Shown piece after piece: positions 1-10,029 of a stretch of DNA of 64,000 bases (position 1 is the first letter of the stretch; the number at the start of each line of letters is the position of its first letter). Position numbers and translations under genes: made by a program. The notes beneath the pieces were generated by a model. That model saw only the letters and a program-made list of their open reading frames with translations. It searched no databases and was not told where the DNA came from. This stretch comes from Nageia nagi (Eukaryota > Pinophyta): NCBI GenBank assembly GCA_050084985.1, contig JBITNC010000001.1, forward strand, positions 175,460,001-175,524,000, written 5' to 3'.

Positions 1-2204
1 TTGAATCATCGATGATCGGCTCTGTATGCACTGGAGTAATCTTCACAAAATTTTGAAGTGTTTTTGTCTATTCCTTGTTGTTCTCTTTCACGCTTACTTT
101 TGTCATTCTTTTCCTGTATTGACCCTGCACACAGAAAATGAATGAAGCATCAAAAGCATACCTGTTCATACATATTAATCATCAAATGAATAACATAATA
201 TGGAAATATAGTTGATATGATATTTGCTATTAATCAAGCTTACAACCTTTTGCTAATAATCTCCTAATTTGATTTCGGCAGAGCTTCGCTATAGTAAGAT
301 TGGGTCCCTTTGTTCACGTACAAAGCTTCAATTTATAAGCTTCAAGGTTTGTTATTCATTTATTTTGGCATCACAAGATTCCAGGTAACCTCTCGACCTA
401 AATTTTGGGGTGTTGTTATCTTCCATCTGTATCCATGAGTACAAATTATATGTACTAGGCTATTCCAGACTTAGATTTGTTTGTTGTTTAACTATTCATG
501 GATTGTCACTGATTTTTTAGCGATTATATATTAACATTAGAATGGTCGCTCTATGGTCATTTTTTAATGACAAGGGTCATAATACCACTTGTTTTATATA
601 TGTTTGAAAAGATTGATCCGATAATATAATTTTAAATCTTATTTAATGCTTTTATAAGGAGCTATAATACATAATAAATTCTTTATTGAAGTCCCGGTGT
701 ACTTTACTTGCAATCATGAGTTCATTTTAAGATTCCCAAGAGTTTTTCTGGAGTAAACAAAATAGGCCAGAGTTAGTAGATAAAGCATTCCGGAATGAAA
801 TGATGATGTCATAGAAGAAAGGATAAAGCTCAGTTGTGGAAAAGCTTGGGTTTTGAAAGAGGTGAGGTTAGCAAGAGATAATCGAATAAGCTGGAGCCTA
901 TAAATTAAGTGTTCTAGAAGTAAATGATAAAGCTTAGTTGTGGAAAAGCCTAGGTTCTAGAAAAGGTTAAGTTAGTAAAGAGTGATCAAATAGTCAGAGC
1001 CGATGAGTAGAACATTCCAGAATGTAGAGATGATGATGTCATGGGGAGAACGATGTTCACATTTTTGAATGAAACCGGGTCTCAAAAGTGATGAGGTCAT
1101 CAAGGAGTGATCAAATAGCCAGAGCTGGTAAGTAGAGCATTATGAAAGTATGAAGATGATGTCATAGGGAGAAAAATGTTTACATTTTTGAATGAAACTG
1201 GGTCCCAGAAGTGATGAGGTCATCAAGGCATGATCGAATAGCTAGAGCCGATGAGTATAGCATTTCGAAAGTAAGAAGATGACATCACGGGGAGAATGAT
1301 GTTCATATTTTTGAATGAAACCGGGTCCCAAAAGTGATGAGGTCATCAAGGCATGATCGAATAGTCAGAGCCAGTGAGTATAGCATTCCGAAAGTAAGAA
1401 GATGATGTCATGGAGAGAATGATGTTCATATTTTTGAATGAAACCAAGTTATAGAAGTGATGAGGTCATCAAGGAGTGATCAAATAGCCAGAGTTGATAA
1501 GTAGAGCATTTTAGAATGTAGAATCTTGAAGCCATTTCTATTCTGCAATTCTTGTAACTATCATTACTACAGTATAAGTATATGAAAATAAAGTGAAAGA
1601 AGGGTCAAAAACCTAGTATTGCTCTTTACATTTGTTCTCAAAGGCCTATATTTTTATCAGTAATATGAAACCATCTTGACCTTTCTTATCTAGCATTTGT
1701 AATTGTCATTCTTAATTTGGTTACATCGTGGTGGCTTGGCTTGTTTCCTGAATGATAATTACGAGTTGCTAATATAATTATGTCTACTACATGGTAGAGT
1801 AAAGCTGGGAAACTATTATAGAGTGAAAGCTTGTACTGTAGCTGCTACACTAGATTCAGGCCAAGGTTTCACACACTGTGAAAACCCGTGCTAAACTAGT
1901 GATCCACCTTTGCTTTCTCTCTTATTACCCTAAGCCTTTTGCTTAAATTCTTTGCACTCTACTCCTTTTTTATTTTCTTTCTCTATTACTTTTTATATGC
2001 CCAATAGATAAGGAACCATCCTTCTCTGAAGATCAGACTATCCCCATAGTCTGTTCTTGATTTACTTTGGTTAAGATTGTTCACGGTGCATAAATTACAC
2101 AATCTTAATCAATAATTATTTTAATGTGATATATATTAGAAAAAATACTTGTTTTATTTATTTATTTATTAAATTAAAGATAGGGTTTATTTTGAGTGTC
2201 TACA
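1..2204 (-). repeat. 3' LTR of element A (partial)
   Basis: It matches 16515-18718 at equal length. In the first 180 aligned bases I count 13 differences, all transitions. It ends at TGTCTACA (2197-2204), the complement of the LTR start TGTAGACA. It contains an internal tandem array with a 123-bp period (about 780-1520). The first roughly 315 bases of this LTR lie left of the window. Confidence 0.95.
780..1520. repeat. 123-bp tandem array inside the LTR of element A
   Basis: The phrase GAATGAAACC(G)GGGT recurs with its GAAAC at about 1071, 1194, 1317 and 1440, an exact 123-bp spacing. Each unit also carries GATGATGTCA or GATGACATCA, the near-palindrome TGATGAGGTCATCA, and TGATC(G/A)AATAG. 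Upstream units (780-1060) are more diverged. The same array is present in the other LTR. Confidence 0.9.
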
Positions 2205-2220
2205 TTTTGCCCCTTTTTTG
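2205..2220 (-). other. Polypurine tract of element A
   Basis: Read on the minus strand this is a run of A and G (AAAAAAGGGGCAAAA) directly before TGTAGACA, the start of the 3' LTR. This is the expected primer site for plus-strand DNA synthesis in Ty3/gypsy elements. Confidence 0.88.
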
Positions 2221-3030
2221 AATTATCAACCAAAGATAGGGTTGATAATATCAAAAAATATATAATGAAAAGCTTTGTTGTTTGATAAAATTGATAACTT
2301 TGGAAGTGACTATTTTTGGTATGATGACATATTGAGCTTGTGTGACAGTTGCATGACATTTCTGTTATGTCATTTTGCATGTCTAAGTGCACCTATACCA
2401 TATAAGTTTTCTTTAATATATGAATTGTAATAGTATTGTCCTTTGTCTCAACAACGAGGTTTCGATATGATCTCTTACATCCTATGATTGTTTTTCCATT
2501 TGAGCTCAAACTTAGTCTGATCTATTTTTTGTATTTGACTTAGTCAAGGATCGTTGACAATCTTTTATTATTGTTAATGACTATAAAGTGATCGTCATGG
2601 ATTTATATAGTAAAAATACTATCTTTATAATAGTATATTTTGCTATGAATATCTTAATTTCTTGTGTTTAGACTTGTTTTAATAGCAATTTTAATCATTT
2701 TACCCTAGTAAGTTTACTCAATACTAGTCCTTCATGTGCCGATGTATTTGGTAGTCATGTGACATTGGAGCATTCTTCTAGGTGAAAAATAATGTGATTT
2801 ATAATGTGTTCACTTTCACCTTAGTGAACGAAGCTTTTTAATTTTTTGTCTATACACAAATAAATTTTAAGATATTTAAAGAAAATATACTTCATTTTGT
2901 ACATTTTCAAATAATATAAATCACCAACAATTACTTATGAATCATTGTTGATCAACAATCATTATCGATTTGATTTAAATTATTGACGATTGACATAATG
3001 ATCGCTAACAATCCATGATGCGAGGGTTTT
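2221..3030. other. Non-coding 3' region of element A
   Basis: A+T-rich sequence between the PPT and the antisense island at 3049. I see no coding similarity. Short open frames such as the one at 2174-2392 overlap the LTR boundary and look accidental. Confidence 0.6.
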
Positions 3031-3048
3031 TAAAACAAAATAGTTTTC

Positions 3049-3372
3049 ATGGTAGATCATTTGAGAGAGCAGAATTATTATCGTAGGGCTGTGGAGCTTA
3101 GGCTACCTAGTTTCTCAAGATATTTTTTAGATGGTCCTAGTTCACCACCTATGTCAATACCAGGGTTTCCTCGTTCACCAATTTCTGGTGGATTGGGTCA
3201 TTTAGGGAGTCGCAGTTGTCATGCAGCATTAGTTTCTTGATCTCAATCTACTACTAGGGGTGTATCTCCTCATACATATGCTATAGGCTTGAGATCAATT
3301 ACTAGGGATGAGGGTTCTTCAGAGCATCCTGGCGATCCTCATGATGATATTGTATCTATGGGAGGACATTGA
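3049..3372 (+). pseudogene. Antisense exon-like open segment in the 3' region of element A
   Basis: Reading plus (antisense to the element), an ATG at 3049 opens 63 codons. After one TGA (3238-3240) the same frame stays open for about 43 more codons to a stop near 3372. The peptide is rich in Ser, Pro, Gly and Arg (for example SPPMSIPGFPRSPISGG), and local G+C is clearly above the flanking sequence. There is an in-frame stop just upstream (3031-3033), and an AG acceptor-like site lies near 3055. It could be the last exon of a captured host gene or a decayed antisense ORF; some Tat-lineage elements such as Grande are known to carry extra ORFs between integrase and 3' LTR. I do not recognise the protein. 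Confidence 0.4.
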
Positions 3373-4160
3373 TATTCCTATTTTGATGATATATATATGA
3401 TGTACTTTTATTTATTGGTATTATGGCTCATATTGATATGATGATTATGGTGTTATATTTTCTTGATGTACTGTTTAGATTATTTTTATTGTGTGATAGA
3501 TAGACTGATGGTATGTTATAGTGTTTCTATAATTCTTGGTGTATGGTTTTACATTTTATATATAGATTTATGATGAAAATAGGTATGATGTGATATTATG
3601 TAGAAAACATAATTATCTTTTAATTACTTGATGATGAATAGATGTTGATGATAGATGTAACTTTTAGAATGTATGATGCATAGATATAATTGTGAGCTAT
3701 ATGAGGATACTTGATAACATGAAATAACATAATTTGTTTAAATAATTGATTGATTATAAATTGTGACTAATTAACCTATTAATTAATTTAATAATTAATA
3801 ACATATTTTATAAATGATGACAATGGTTTTGTGTGATGTATGCAAACATGATTTAAATTTGATAACTAATCATTAATATCCTAGTTTCTAATGATAACTT
3901 AATAAATCTTTTAGTACATCATTTAAAAAATGAATTTAAATTTTTATATTGACTTTAGATATTATTTAAAGTATCTAAAATATGTATATTAACTTAATTA
4001 ATTAAGAATCATTATTTTCAAATATTAAATCTTCTAGATTTTAAGATTATTTAAGGACATATTTTTATTAAATTTTTGTGAAATCAGATGCATCATTTTC
4101 CGCACTTGGCAATTTTTTATAATAAACCACTTGACATGGAAAACTAATTCTTTATGGATG
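3373..4160. other. A+T-rich non-coding stretch of element A
   Basis: Low G+C with many short TGAT and TTAAT runs. I see no coding frame, repeat or structure beyond composition. Confidence 0.6.
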
Positions 4161-4164
4161 TTAT

Positions 4165-4515
4165 GAACATTAACTTTATCTTGGTCAGGATAACAATAAT
4201 TAATCATTCTTATCCTTTCCAAAGAAAAGCAACTTTTAATAATGTTCAAAGGTAATAGAGACTAATGACGTATGGATGCATATGAACATTAACTTTATCT
4301 TGGTTAGGAGAACAATAAATAATCATTCTTATCCTTACCAAAGAAAAGCAAATTTTAATAATGTTCAAAGGTAATATGTATATATTAAAGCATGGCTTAA
4401 CATGAAACAATAGTGACTTTAGGAATGTATATGAACATTAACTTTATCTTGGTCAAAAGAACAATAATTAATCATTCTTATCTTTCCCAAAGAAAAGCAA
4501 ATTTTAATAATGTTC
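4165..4515. repeat. Three 83-bp palindromic units (hairpin repeats)
   Basis: Units lie at 4165-4247, 4284-4366 and 4433-4515, all exactly 83 bp. Each begins GAACATTAACTTTATCTTGG and ends with AATGTTC. The ends are inverted (GAACATTA with TAATGTTC, CTTGG with CCAAAG), and an inner inverted pair, AGGATAA with TTATCCT, closes around CAATAATTAATCATTC in unit 1. Each unit can therefore fold into one long imperfect hairpin. Spacer lengths differ (36 and 66 bp), so this is not a simple head-to-tail satellite. Confidence 0.9.
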
Positions 4516-4942
4516 AAAGATAAGATGTATAATAGTAAAAAATGGGTTTTACAAAATGAAACAAATAATCCTAAACACCAACAAATTATATAATATGAAG
4601 GATATTCATTATAACAAAAAGATTAAGTGACCTTTGAATTAATAACCAAGTTATTATAACATCTACCTTATCTTTCTTTATTTCAAGATTTAACAACCTA
4701 AGATGATATCAAACAATATTATTATATGTTGATAAAAAACCTAAAACTCTGTGTGTGTAGTGACATTCATTTCCCTTCTTAGATCATTTGACATGGAATT
4801 ATCTTAGAAACATTAATGAGCTAATCCATCCATATGGAACATATAGAGGTCCATAGAAAGTTGCTTAACCACCTTGATCCTGCTACAACCTTGCTCTACT
4901 ACCAGTCAGGCATACATAGCCCTGGTAGAGGATATTGTAATC

Positions 4943-5050
4943 ACCCAAGAATCATTGATATTATGTAATAATTTTTTTTTTGTTTCATTTATTTTTTTTG
5001 TCATATCTTTTTTTTTAATTTTTAATTTTTTTACCAAATGATTCTTGGGT
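4943..5050. promoter_or_regulatory. Conserved 14-bp-stem hairpin with A-rich loop (element A copy)
   Basis: ACCCAAGAATCATT (4943-4956) and its perfect reverse complement AATGATTCTTGGGT (5037-5050) flank an 80-base loop that is A-rich in the element's sense strand. The same stem occurs in element E at 60716-60729 and 60804-60817, where the loop has diverged. Adjacent sequence (4840-4942) is also shared with E. It lies in the 3' non-coding region, so an RNA role in export, 3'-end formation or packaging is possible but unproven. Confidence 0.75.
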
Positions 5051-5449
5051 TCGGGATGAAGCGAATAATAGGATAGATATGTAATTTTTGACTTTTAATG
5101 TTTCTAAAATAATTTCATTCAAATTCTCTTAGAATTCCTTAATGTATTAAGTGTTTGGAGTTTTTGATTTTTCTTCAAACATACAAATTTTATGTTTTTC
5201 TATCATCTAGGGTATGTCATTTCTTTATGAAAGAAAGGATAAAATGAATGTAGTGATAACAAGGAGATTATTCTAAGATAACCTTTTCATACATTGCACA
5301 TTTACTAGATAATCACTATTACAATGACATGCAACATATATTTACATCATACAAGGGCAGGGCACCCAATTGCCAAGTGACCTCTAGATGTTCCCATCTA
5401 GGTATATTTTTTAATTTTATAAATTTTATGTGTTTTATATTTTTCAAAT

Positions 5450-5555
5450 TTTTTAGGATTTTATGATTTTTCTATTTTTTATGATTTTATGATTTTTCTA
5501 TTTTTTATGATTTTATGATTTTTCTATTTTTTTAGGATTTTATGATTTTTCTAGG
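5450..5555. repeat. Short tandem repeat, period about 28 bp
   Basis: GATTTTATGATTTTTCTA recurs four times separated by T-rich spacers, just downstream in sense of the extra ORF. It looks like slippage-grown low-complexity sequence. Confidence 0.8.
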
Positions 5556-5822
5556 AAATCTATTTGTGACGTGTTCAAATCGAGTTTGAACTGCATCAGG
5601 ATTAAATGAACAATGTGTTGAACTAAACAAAAAACTAAAATCTAATACCACTTGATTATGATAAATTTTTGGAACACAATAATCTAAATGTTCAGATGTC
5701 ACAATTTGTGTGATTGAAATGAGTCATTCTCGATATCTTAAAGTCTAGTTGTGAGTACAATCGACCATTATTTTGGGCTTTTCTATAGGCCACAGAAGAT
5801 AGAAATATATCATTAAATCATA

Positions 5823-6767
5823 TTATGATTTGGGAGAACACCATAACTTAAAGGCATTGATACAAATGATAACTTGATACCCATTTATTTTGACATCCCA
5901 ACCATAAGATTCACATGTATCATAGAATGTCAAGGCCAATTTTTGTAGTATTTCTGTAGGCATGAAAAAAACATTTGAGTACAAAGGAGTAGGAGCATTA
6001 TGAATAACTTTCATAAAGATATCTTTGTCATACCTATTTACGAACCCTGGAAGATAACTTCCATTATTCCGTACTCTATGTTCTTTTGATAGTCTTTCGA
6101 TGATCTCATTTCTAACCTTTATTTGACTTATCGTTTTAAGTTCAGCAATACACAAAGCTTGCCTTTTTGCTAACTTTCGTTCCCAAATTGTGTGTCGCAT
6201 TTGCATGCAAGAACATATGTTAATTTGCCTATAATATTGTTGTGATGTTCTAGGAGGAAAAGCCACAAAAGTATTTGAAAAATCATAAGTCACCCTTTTA
6301 TGAGGTAAATAATGTAGAATTTCATCCATCCATTCTAGGCTTTTTATTAATTGTTTAATGCATTTTAGCCTAGCTAAAAGGAGTGAATACTCAGTTAATT
6401 GACAATTTATGACAATCTTTGGTATTCCATAAGGCCATTGTAAGCAGAAAGCTATTATTCTTTGTGATATTCTTTCCATATGGGTGAAATAGATTGGTGG
6501 ATCTAAAATAATGCTTACTTCGTATCCACACAAAGTGACTCCCCAATCATTATTCCTAACAAAAAACATATGAAATGTTCTTTTATATTGTTCATCAATA
6601 GTCAATTGTAAATAATTTAAAAGATTAAGATCAAATCTATGTCGTAAATATGTTAACATGAAATCACCTGGATATCTCGGTGGTGGAAATCGTACTTGTG
6701 GTGGCATTATGCTACCTTCAGCAGATTCCCTTGCCAGATTCATCTTTTTTGTTTTAATCATTAACAC
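5823..6767 (-). CDS. Extra ORF after integrase in element A, 314 codons, function unknown
   Basis: This is an uninterrupted minus-strand frame that begins about 80 bases after the integrase stop, in a copy whose gag and pol are riddled with stops. The start is probably Met9 (6743), which follows an A-rich leader; Met1 is at 6767. The protein has no obvious signal peptide or membrane span, so it does not look like an envelope protein. It is basic and rich in Tyr, Ile, Arg and Cys. Two segments resemble each other: WGVTLCGYEVSIIL near residue 75 and WDVKINGYQVIICI near residue 290, hinting at an internal duplication. A small Cys cluster (CSCMQM) sits mid-protein. Tat/Ogre elements can hold extra ORFs, but I do not recognise this one. 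No counterpart is visible after the integrases of C or D. Confidence 0.6.
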   Translation of the reverse strand: MLMIKTKKMNLARESAEGSIMPPQVRFPPPRYPGDFMLTYLRHRFDLNLLNYLQLTIDEQYKRTFHMFFVRNNDWGVTLCGYEVSIILDPPIYFTHMERISQRIIAFCLQWPYGIPKIVINCQLTEYSLLLARLKCIKQLIKSLEWMDEILHYLPHKRVTYDFSNTFVAFPPRTSQQYYRQINICSCMQMRHTIWERKLAKRQALCIAELKTISQIKVRNEIIERLSKEHRVRNNGSYLPGFVNRYDKDIFMKVIHNAPTPLYSNVFFMPTEILQKLALTFYDTCESYGWDVKINGYQVIICINAFKLWCSPKS

Positions 6768-6847
6768 TTGACAAATATTAATACTTTTATTTATTTATTA
6801 TTTTAATAATAAAATAGAATAAAAGAAAACTAATGTACACATTTTTT

Positions 6848-8038
6848 TTATGTATAGAAAGGTCGAAGATGCATGATATTTATAGGTTCACGTTCTTCAT
6901 TTCCTTCTAAATCTGATAAATGATAAGTTCCTCTACCGAATTTTTTCTTAATGATATATGGTCCTAACCAATTCGGAGCAAACTTATCTCTAAGTTGTCG
7001 TTCTATTCATGAAGTTTGTTTATTTTCTTTTAAAACCAAATCACCTATTTCAAATTCATGAATTAGAGCCCTTTTATCAAAAGCTCATTTTATCCTTTTC
7101 TGATAAACATGCATATGTTCTAAAGCATTAATACGTTTTTCATCTAAAAGTAACAGTTGATCTAAGTGAGTCTATCTTGTTTCTTCATCAGAATATTGCT
7201 CACTTAGATTTACTCTAAGAGATGGTATTTCAAGTTCTATAGGTAGGATAGCTTCTATTTCGTACACTAAAGAGAATGGTGTTGCCCCAATAGGAGTGCG
7301 TACACTGGTACGATAAGCCCATAAGGCTTTTGGTATTTGAATATGCCAATTTCTATGAGAATCATTTACTATTTTTGCTAAAATGTTTCGAATAGTTTTA
7401 TTAGTAGCCTCTGCCTGTCCATTACCTTGTGGATAATAAGGAGTGGAAAAACTTTGTTTAATCTTATACTTATCACATATTTGTTTTACATCCTTATTTT
7501 TAAAATTTTTTCCATTATCCATAATTAATTGATTTGGCACACCAAATCTACATATAATATAATTTTCTATAAAATTCACGATTTGTGAACCAATAGTGGA
7601 AGTCATGGGAATAGCCTCTACCCATTTGGTAAAATATTCAGTCGCTGTAATTATGAACTTATGTCCACTAGAATATGTAGGTGTAATTTGTCCTATTAAA
7701 TCTAATGCCCATTTAGAGAATGGCCAAAGTGATTGTATAGGATGCAGTTCTTGAGATGGTTGTGAAAATAAATGAGCATATTGTTGACATTTAAAACATT
7801 TTTTAACATATTCACAACAATCCTTTTCCATAGTTGGCCAATAATACCCCATTCGTATTAATCATTTTACAATTGCAACACCATTAAAATGTCCTCCACA
7901 TGTTCCATCATGGGCAGAAGATATAGCCTTTTTAACATCATTCCATTCAAGACATCTGAGTAAAATACCATTAAAATTTCATCGATGTAAAACGTCCCCT
8001 AACAAACAATATTTCATTGCTTTAATTTTAAAAGCTCG
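6848..8038 (-). pseudogene. int: Integrase of element A (decayed)
   Basis: The minus-strand frame gives an HHCC-type zinc region (HDGTCGGHFNG, then CFKCQQYAH) and the catalytic core. The core has Asp in WALDLIG, Asp in LIMDNGKNF and Glu in NGQAEATNK, so D,D35E is complete. The C-terminal part contains GPYIIKKKFGRGTYHL and HLRPFYT, with its stop at 6848. The uninterrupted stretch is 7172-7852; stops occur near 7000-7170 and near 7860. Its job would be insertion of element cDNA into host DNA. The partner in trans could be element E, which lacks integrase. Confidence 0.9.
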
Positions 8039-8707
8039 TCATGCTAATTTATTAAGGTTTGCAGGAAGATTTCTAAATTTTAAAAACTCTATCAATTCTT
8101 TATACCAATTATCTTTATCATTTATGTCAATATTTAATACATTTTTTTCTTCATCTTCCTGTTGTAACGATGATTGAGATAATTGAATTATCTCAACTTG
8201 AATTGAAGATTGTTTAGGATCCTCTGGGATAAGAGATCCAATAGAAGCCATAGCATCTGTAAATCTATTAGATGATCTTGGTGCCGCTTCTATAAGAAAT
8301 CGGTCAAAAGATTTTAATAATTCTTCAACTAATGCTTTATACTTTTGAAGTAAAAGCTCTTTACATTGATAAATTCCTTTCACTTGATTTACGATGAGTA
8401 AAGAATCTCCAATAAGCTTTATTCTTTTAAGTTTTAATTTAATAGCAGTTTTTAATGCTAATATCAAAGCTTCATATTCTGCATTATTATTAGTACATGG
8501 AAATTTTAGTTTAAACGCATAAGGTATAGGGATACCTTGCGGTGTTATGAATACAACACCTACTCCACCACCTTGTTCACATCGAGAACCATCAAAGTGT
8601 ATTGTCATATCCCAATCATTTTCAGGTTCTACAGGTATTTCAATTTCATCTAATTGAAACACTCCATCATTGGGTAATTCAACGACAAGTGGTTTATCAT
8701 CTTGCAA
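8039..8707 (-). pseudogene. Second, archaeal-type RNase H (aRNH) of element A
   Basis: This domain follows the usual RNase H and precedes integrase, the position described for the additional RNase H of plant Tat elements. Its catalytic set is visible: Asp in IHFDGS, Glu in NNAEYEAL, Asp in LIGDSLL and Asp in FTDAMAS. The 222 codons have no stop and still look able to code, but upstream and downstream pol is broken, so the polyprotein would not be made. It would degrade RNA in RNA-DNA hybrids during reverse transcription. Confidence 0.88.
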
Positions 8708-9245
8708 TGGGGCCTCAGCAAGATAATTAGCAATTACTTATCCTTTTATTGACTTTTGTCTAATAAAATGTAAATCAAATTCAGTTAAGTGCATTATCCA
8801 CTTTATAGTTCTTGAATTTTGATAAGTTTTATTCATCATATATTTCAATGGATCTACTTTAGAAATGACATATGTTGTATGATTAAGCATATAATGTCGA
8901 AGTTTTTTAGTAGCAAAAATGATAGCCAAACATAATTTTTCCAAATATATATACTTAATCTCGTAGCTCACTAGGGTTCTACTTAAATAATATATAGCTT
9001 GCTCTTTATTGTATTCATTATTTTGAGCAAGCATTGTCCCTATGGTGGTTTCAGTAGCTGAAATATATAACAAAAAGGGTACATCTTTTCTTGGTGGACT
9101 TAAGACAGGAGGAGATAATAAATATCTTTTAATTTCATCAAATGCATCTTGTTGCTCTTTGCCCCAATGATATTCTATCCCCTTTTTTAATAATTTTGTA
9201 AATGGTTTACATTTATCAGAAAGTTGAGCTATAACCTTCTAATGG
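8708..9245 (-). pseudogene. Ordinary gypsy RNase H of element A, catalytic Asp missing
   Basis: The frame 8738-9073 carries the recognisable core: YYLSRTLVSYE, FATKKLRHYML and a tail ending near FDLHFIRQKSIKG. Where active gypsy enzymes have Asp after the first strand (LxxDAS), this copy reads LYISATET, with no Asp. Loss of this residue is typical of Tat elements that carry a second RNase H. Stops separate it from RT above and aRNH below. Confidence 0.85.
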
Positions 9246-9267
9246 CTTGTAACTTGCCCTGTAAACT

Positions 9268-10026
9268 CTATAATTGTTTTAGATTTGCAGGAGGTGGCAT
9301 ATCTACTACTGCCTTCACTTTACTGGGATCTATTTCAATTCCTTGTCGAGACACAATAAATCCTAATAATTTTCCTGAAGTTACACCAAAAACACATTTT
9401 TTTGGATTTAACCTTACTTTATGTTCTAACAATCTATCTAAGACTTTAATTAGATCTTTTCCATGATCTACTCGATATTTAGATCTAACCAACAAATCAT
9501 CGACATAATCTTCTACTATGTCGTGCATATAGTCATGGAATATATAAGTCATAGCTCTTTGATAAGTTGCCCTGACATTTTTCAATCCAAAAGGCATAAC
9601 TTTATAACAAAAGGTACCCTAAGGAGTTATAAAAGTCATTTTATGTTGATCTTCAGTAGCTATTTTTATTTGATTATAACCAAAAAACCCATCCATCAAT
9701 GATAACATATCATGTCCTGCTGTTGAATCTACCAGATTGTCAATGCTAGGTAGTGGGAAATCATCTTTAGGACAAGCTTTGTTAAGATCACAAAAATCTA
9801 TGCATATTCTTATTTTTCCACTTGGTTTTTTCATAGGTACCATATTAGATATCCAATCTGAATAATCTATAGGTTGTATAAATTTGGCTTCTAATAATTT
9901 TTGGAGTTCTTCTTTTACCATTAATGCTATAGTAGGATGCATCTTACACAATTTTTGTTTAATGGGTTTAGCATCAAGCTTTAATGCTAAATTATGTACT
10001 ACTAATTTAGGATCTATCCCAGGCAT
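9268..10026 (-). pseudogene. Reverse transcriptase of element A (decayed)
   Basis: Two minus-strand frames, 9619-10026 and 9268-9597, make one RT split by an in-frame TAG near 9616. Motifs in order: PIKQKLCKMHP, PMKKPSGKIRICIDF, DFPLPSIDN, LSLMDGFFGYNQI (first catalytic Asp), VMPFGLKNVRATYQ and the active site EDYVDDLLV. The C-terminal part has KKCVFGVTSGKLLG. Apart from the stop, the active-site residues are intact. Confidence 0.93.
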
Positions 10027-10029
10027 ATC

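Noticed and set aside
4165-4515. CRISPR array
   Set aside because: Three units with unequal spacers inside a plant retroelement; repeats of 83 bp are palindromes, not CRISPR repeats.
4957-5036. Intrinsic terminator reading of the stem and T-run
   Set aside because: The genome is a plant nucleus; stem-loop/T-run termination of this kind does not apply, and the loop is 80 bases.
5823-6767. Envelope protein (errantivirus- or Athila-like)
   Set aside because: No signal peptide, transmembrane span or furin-like site is visible in the translation.
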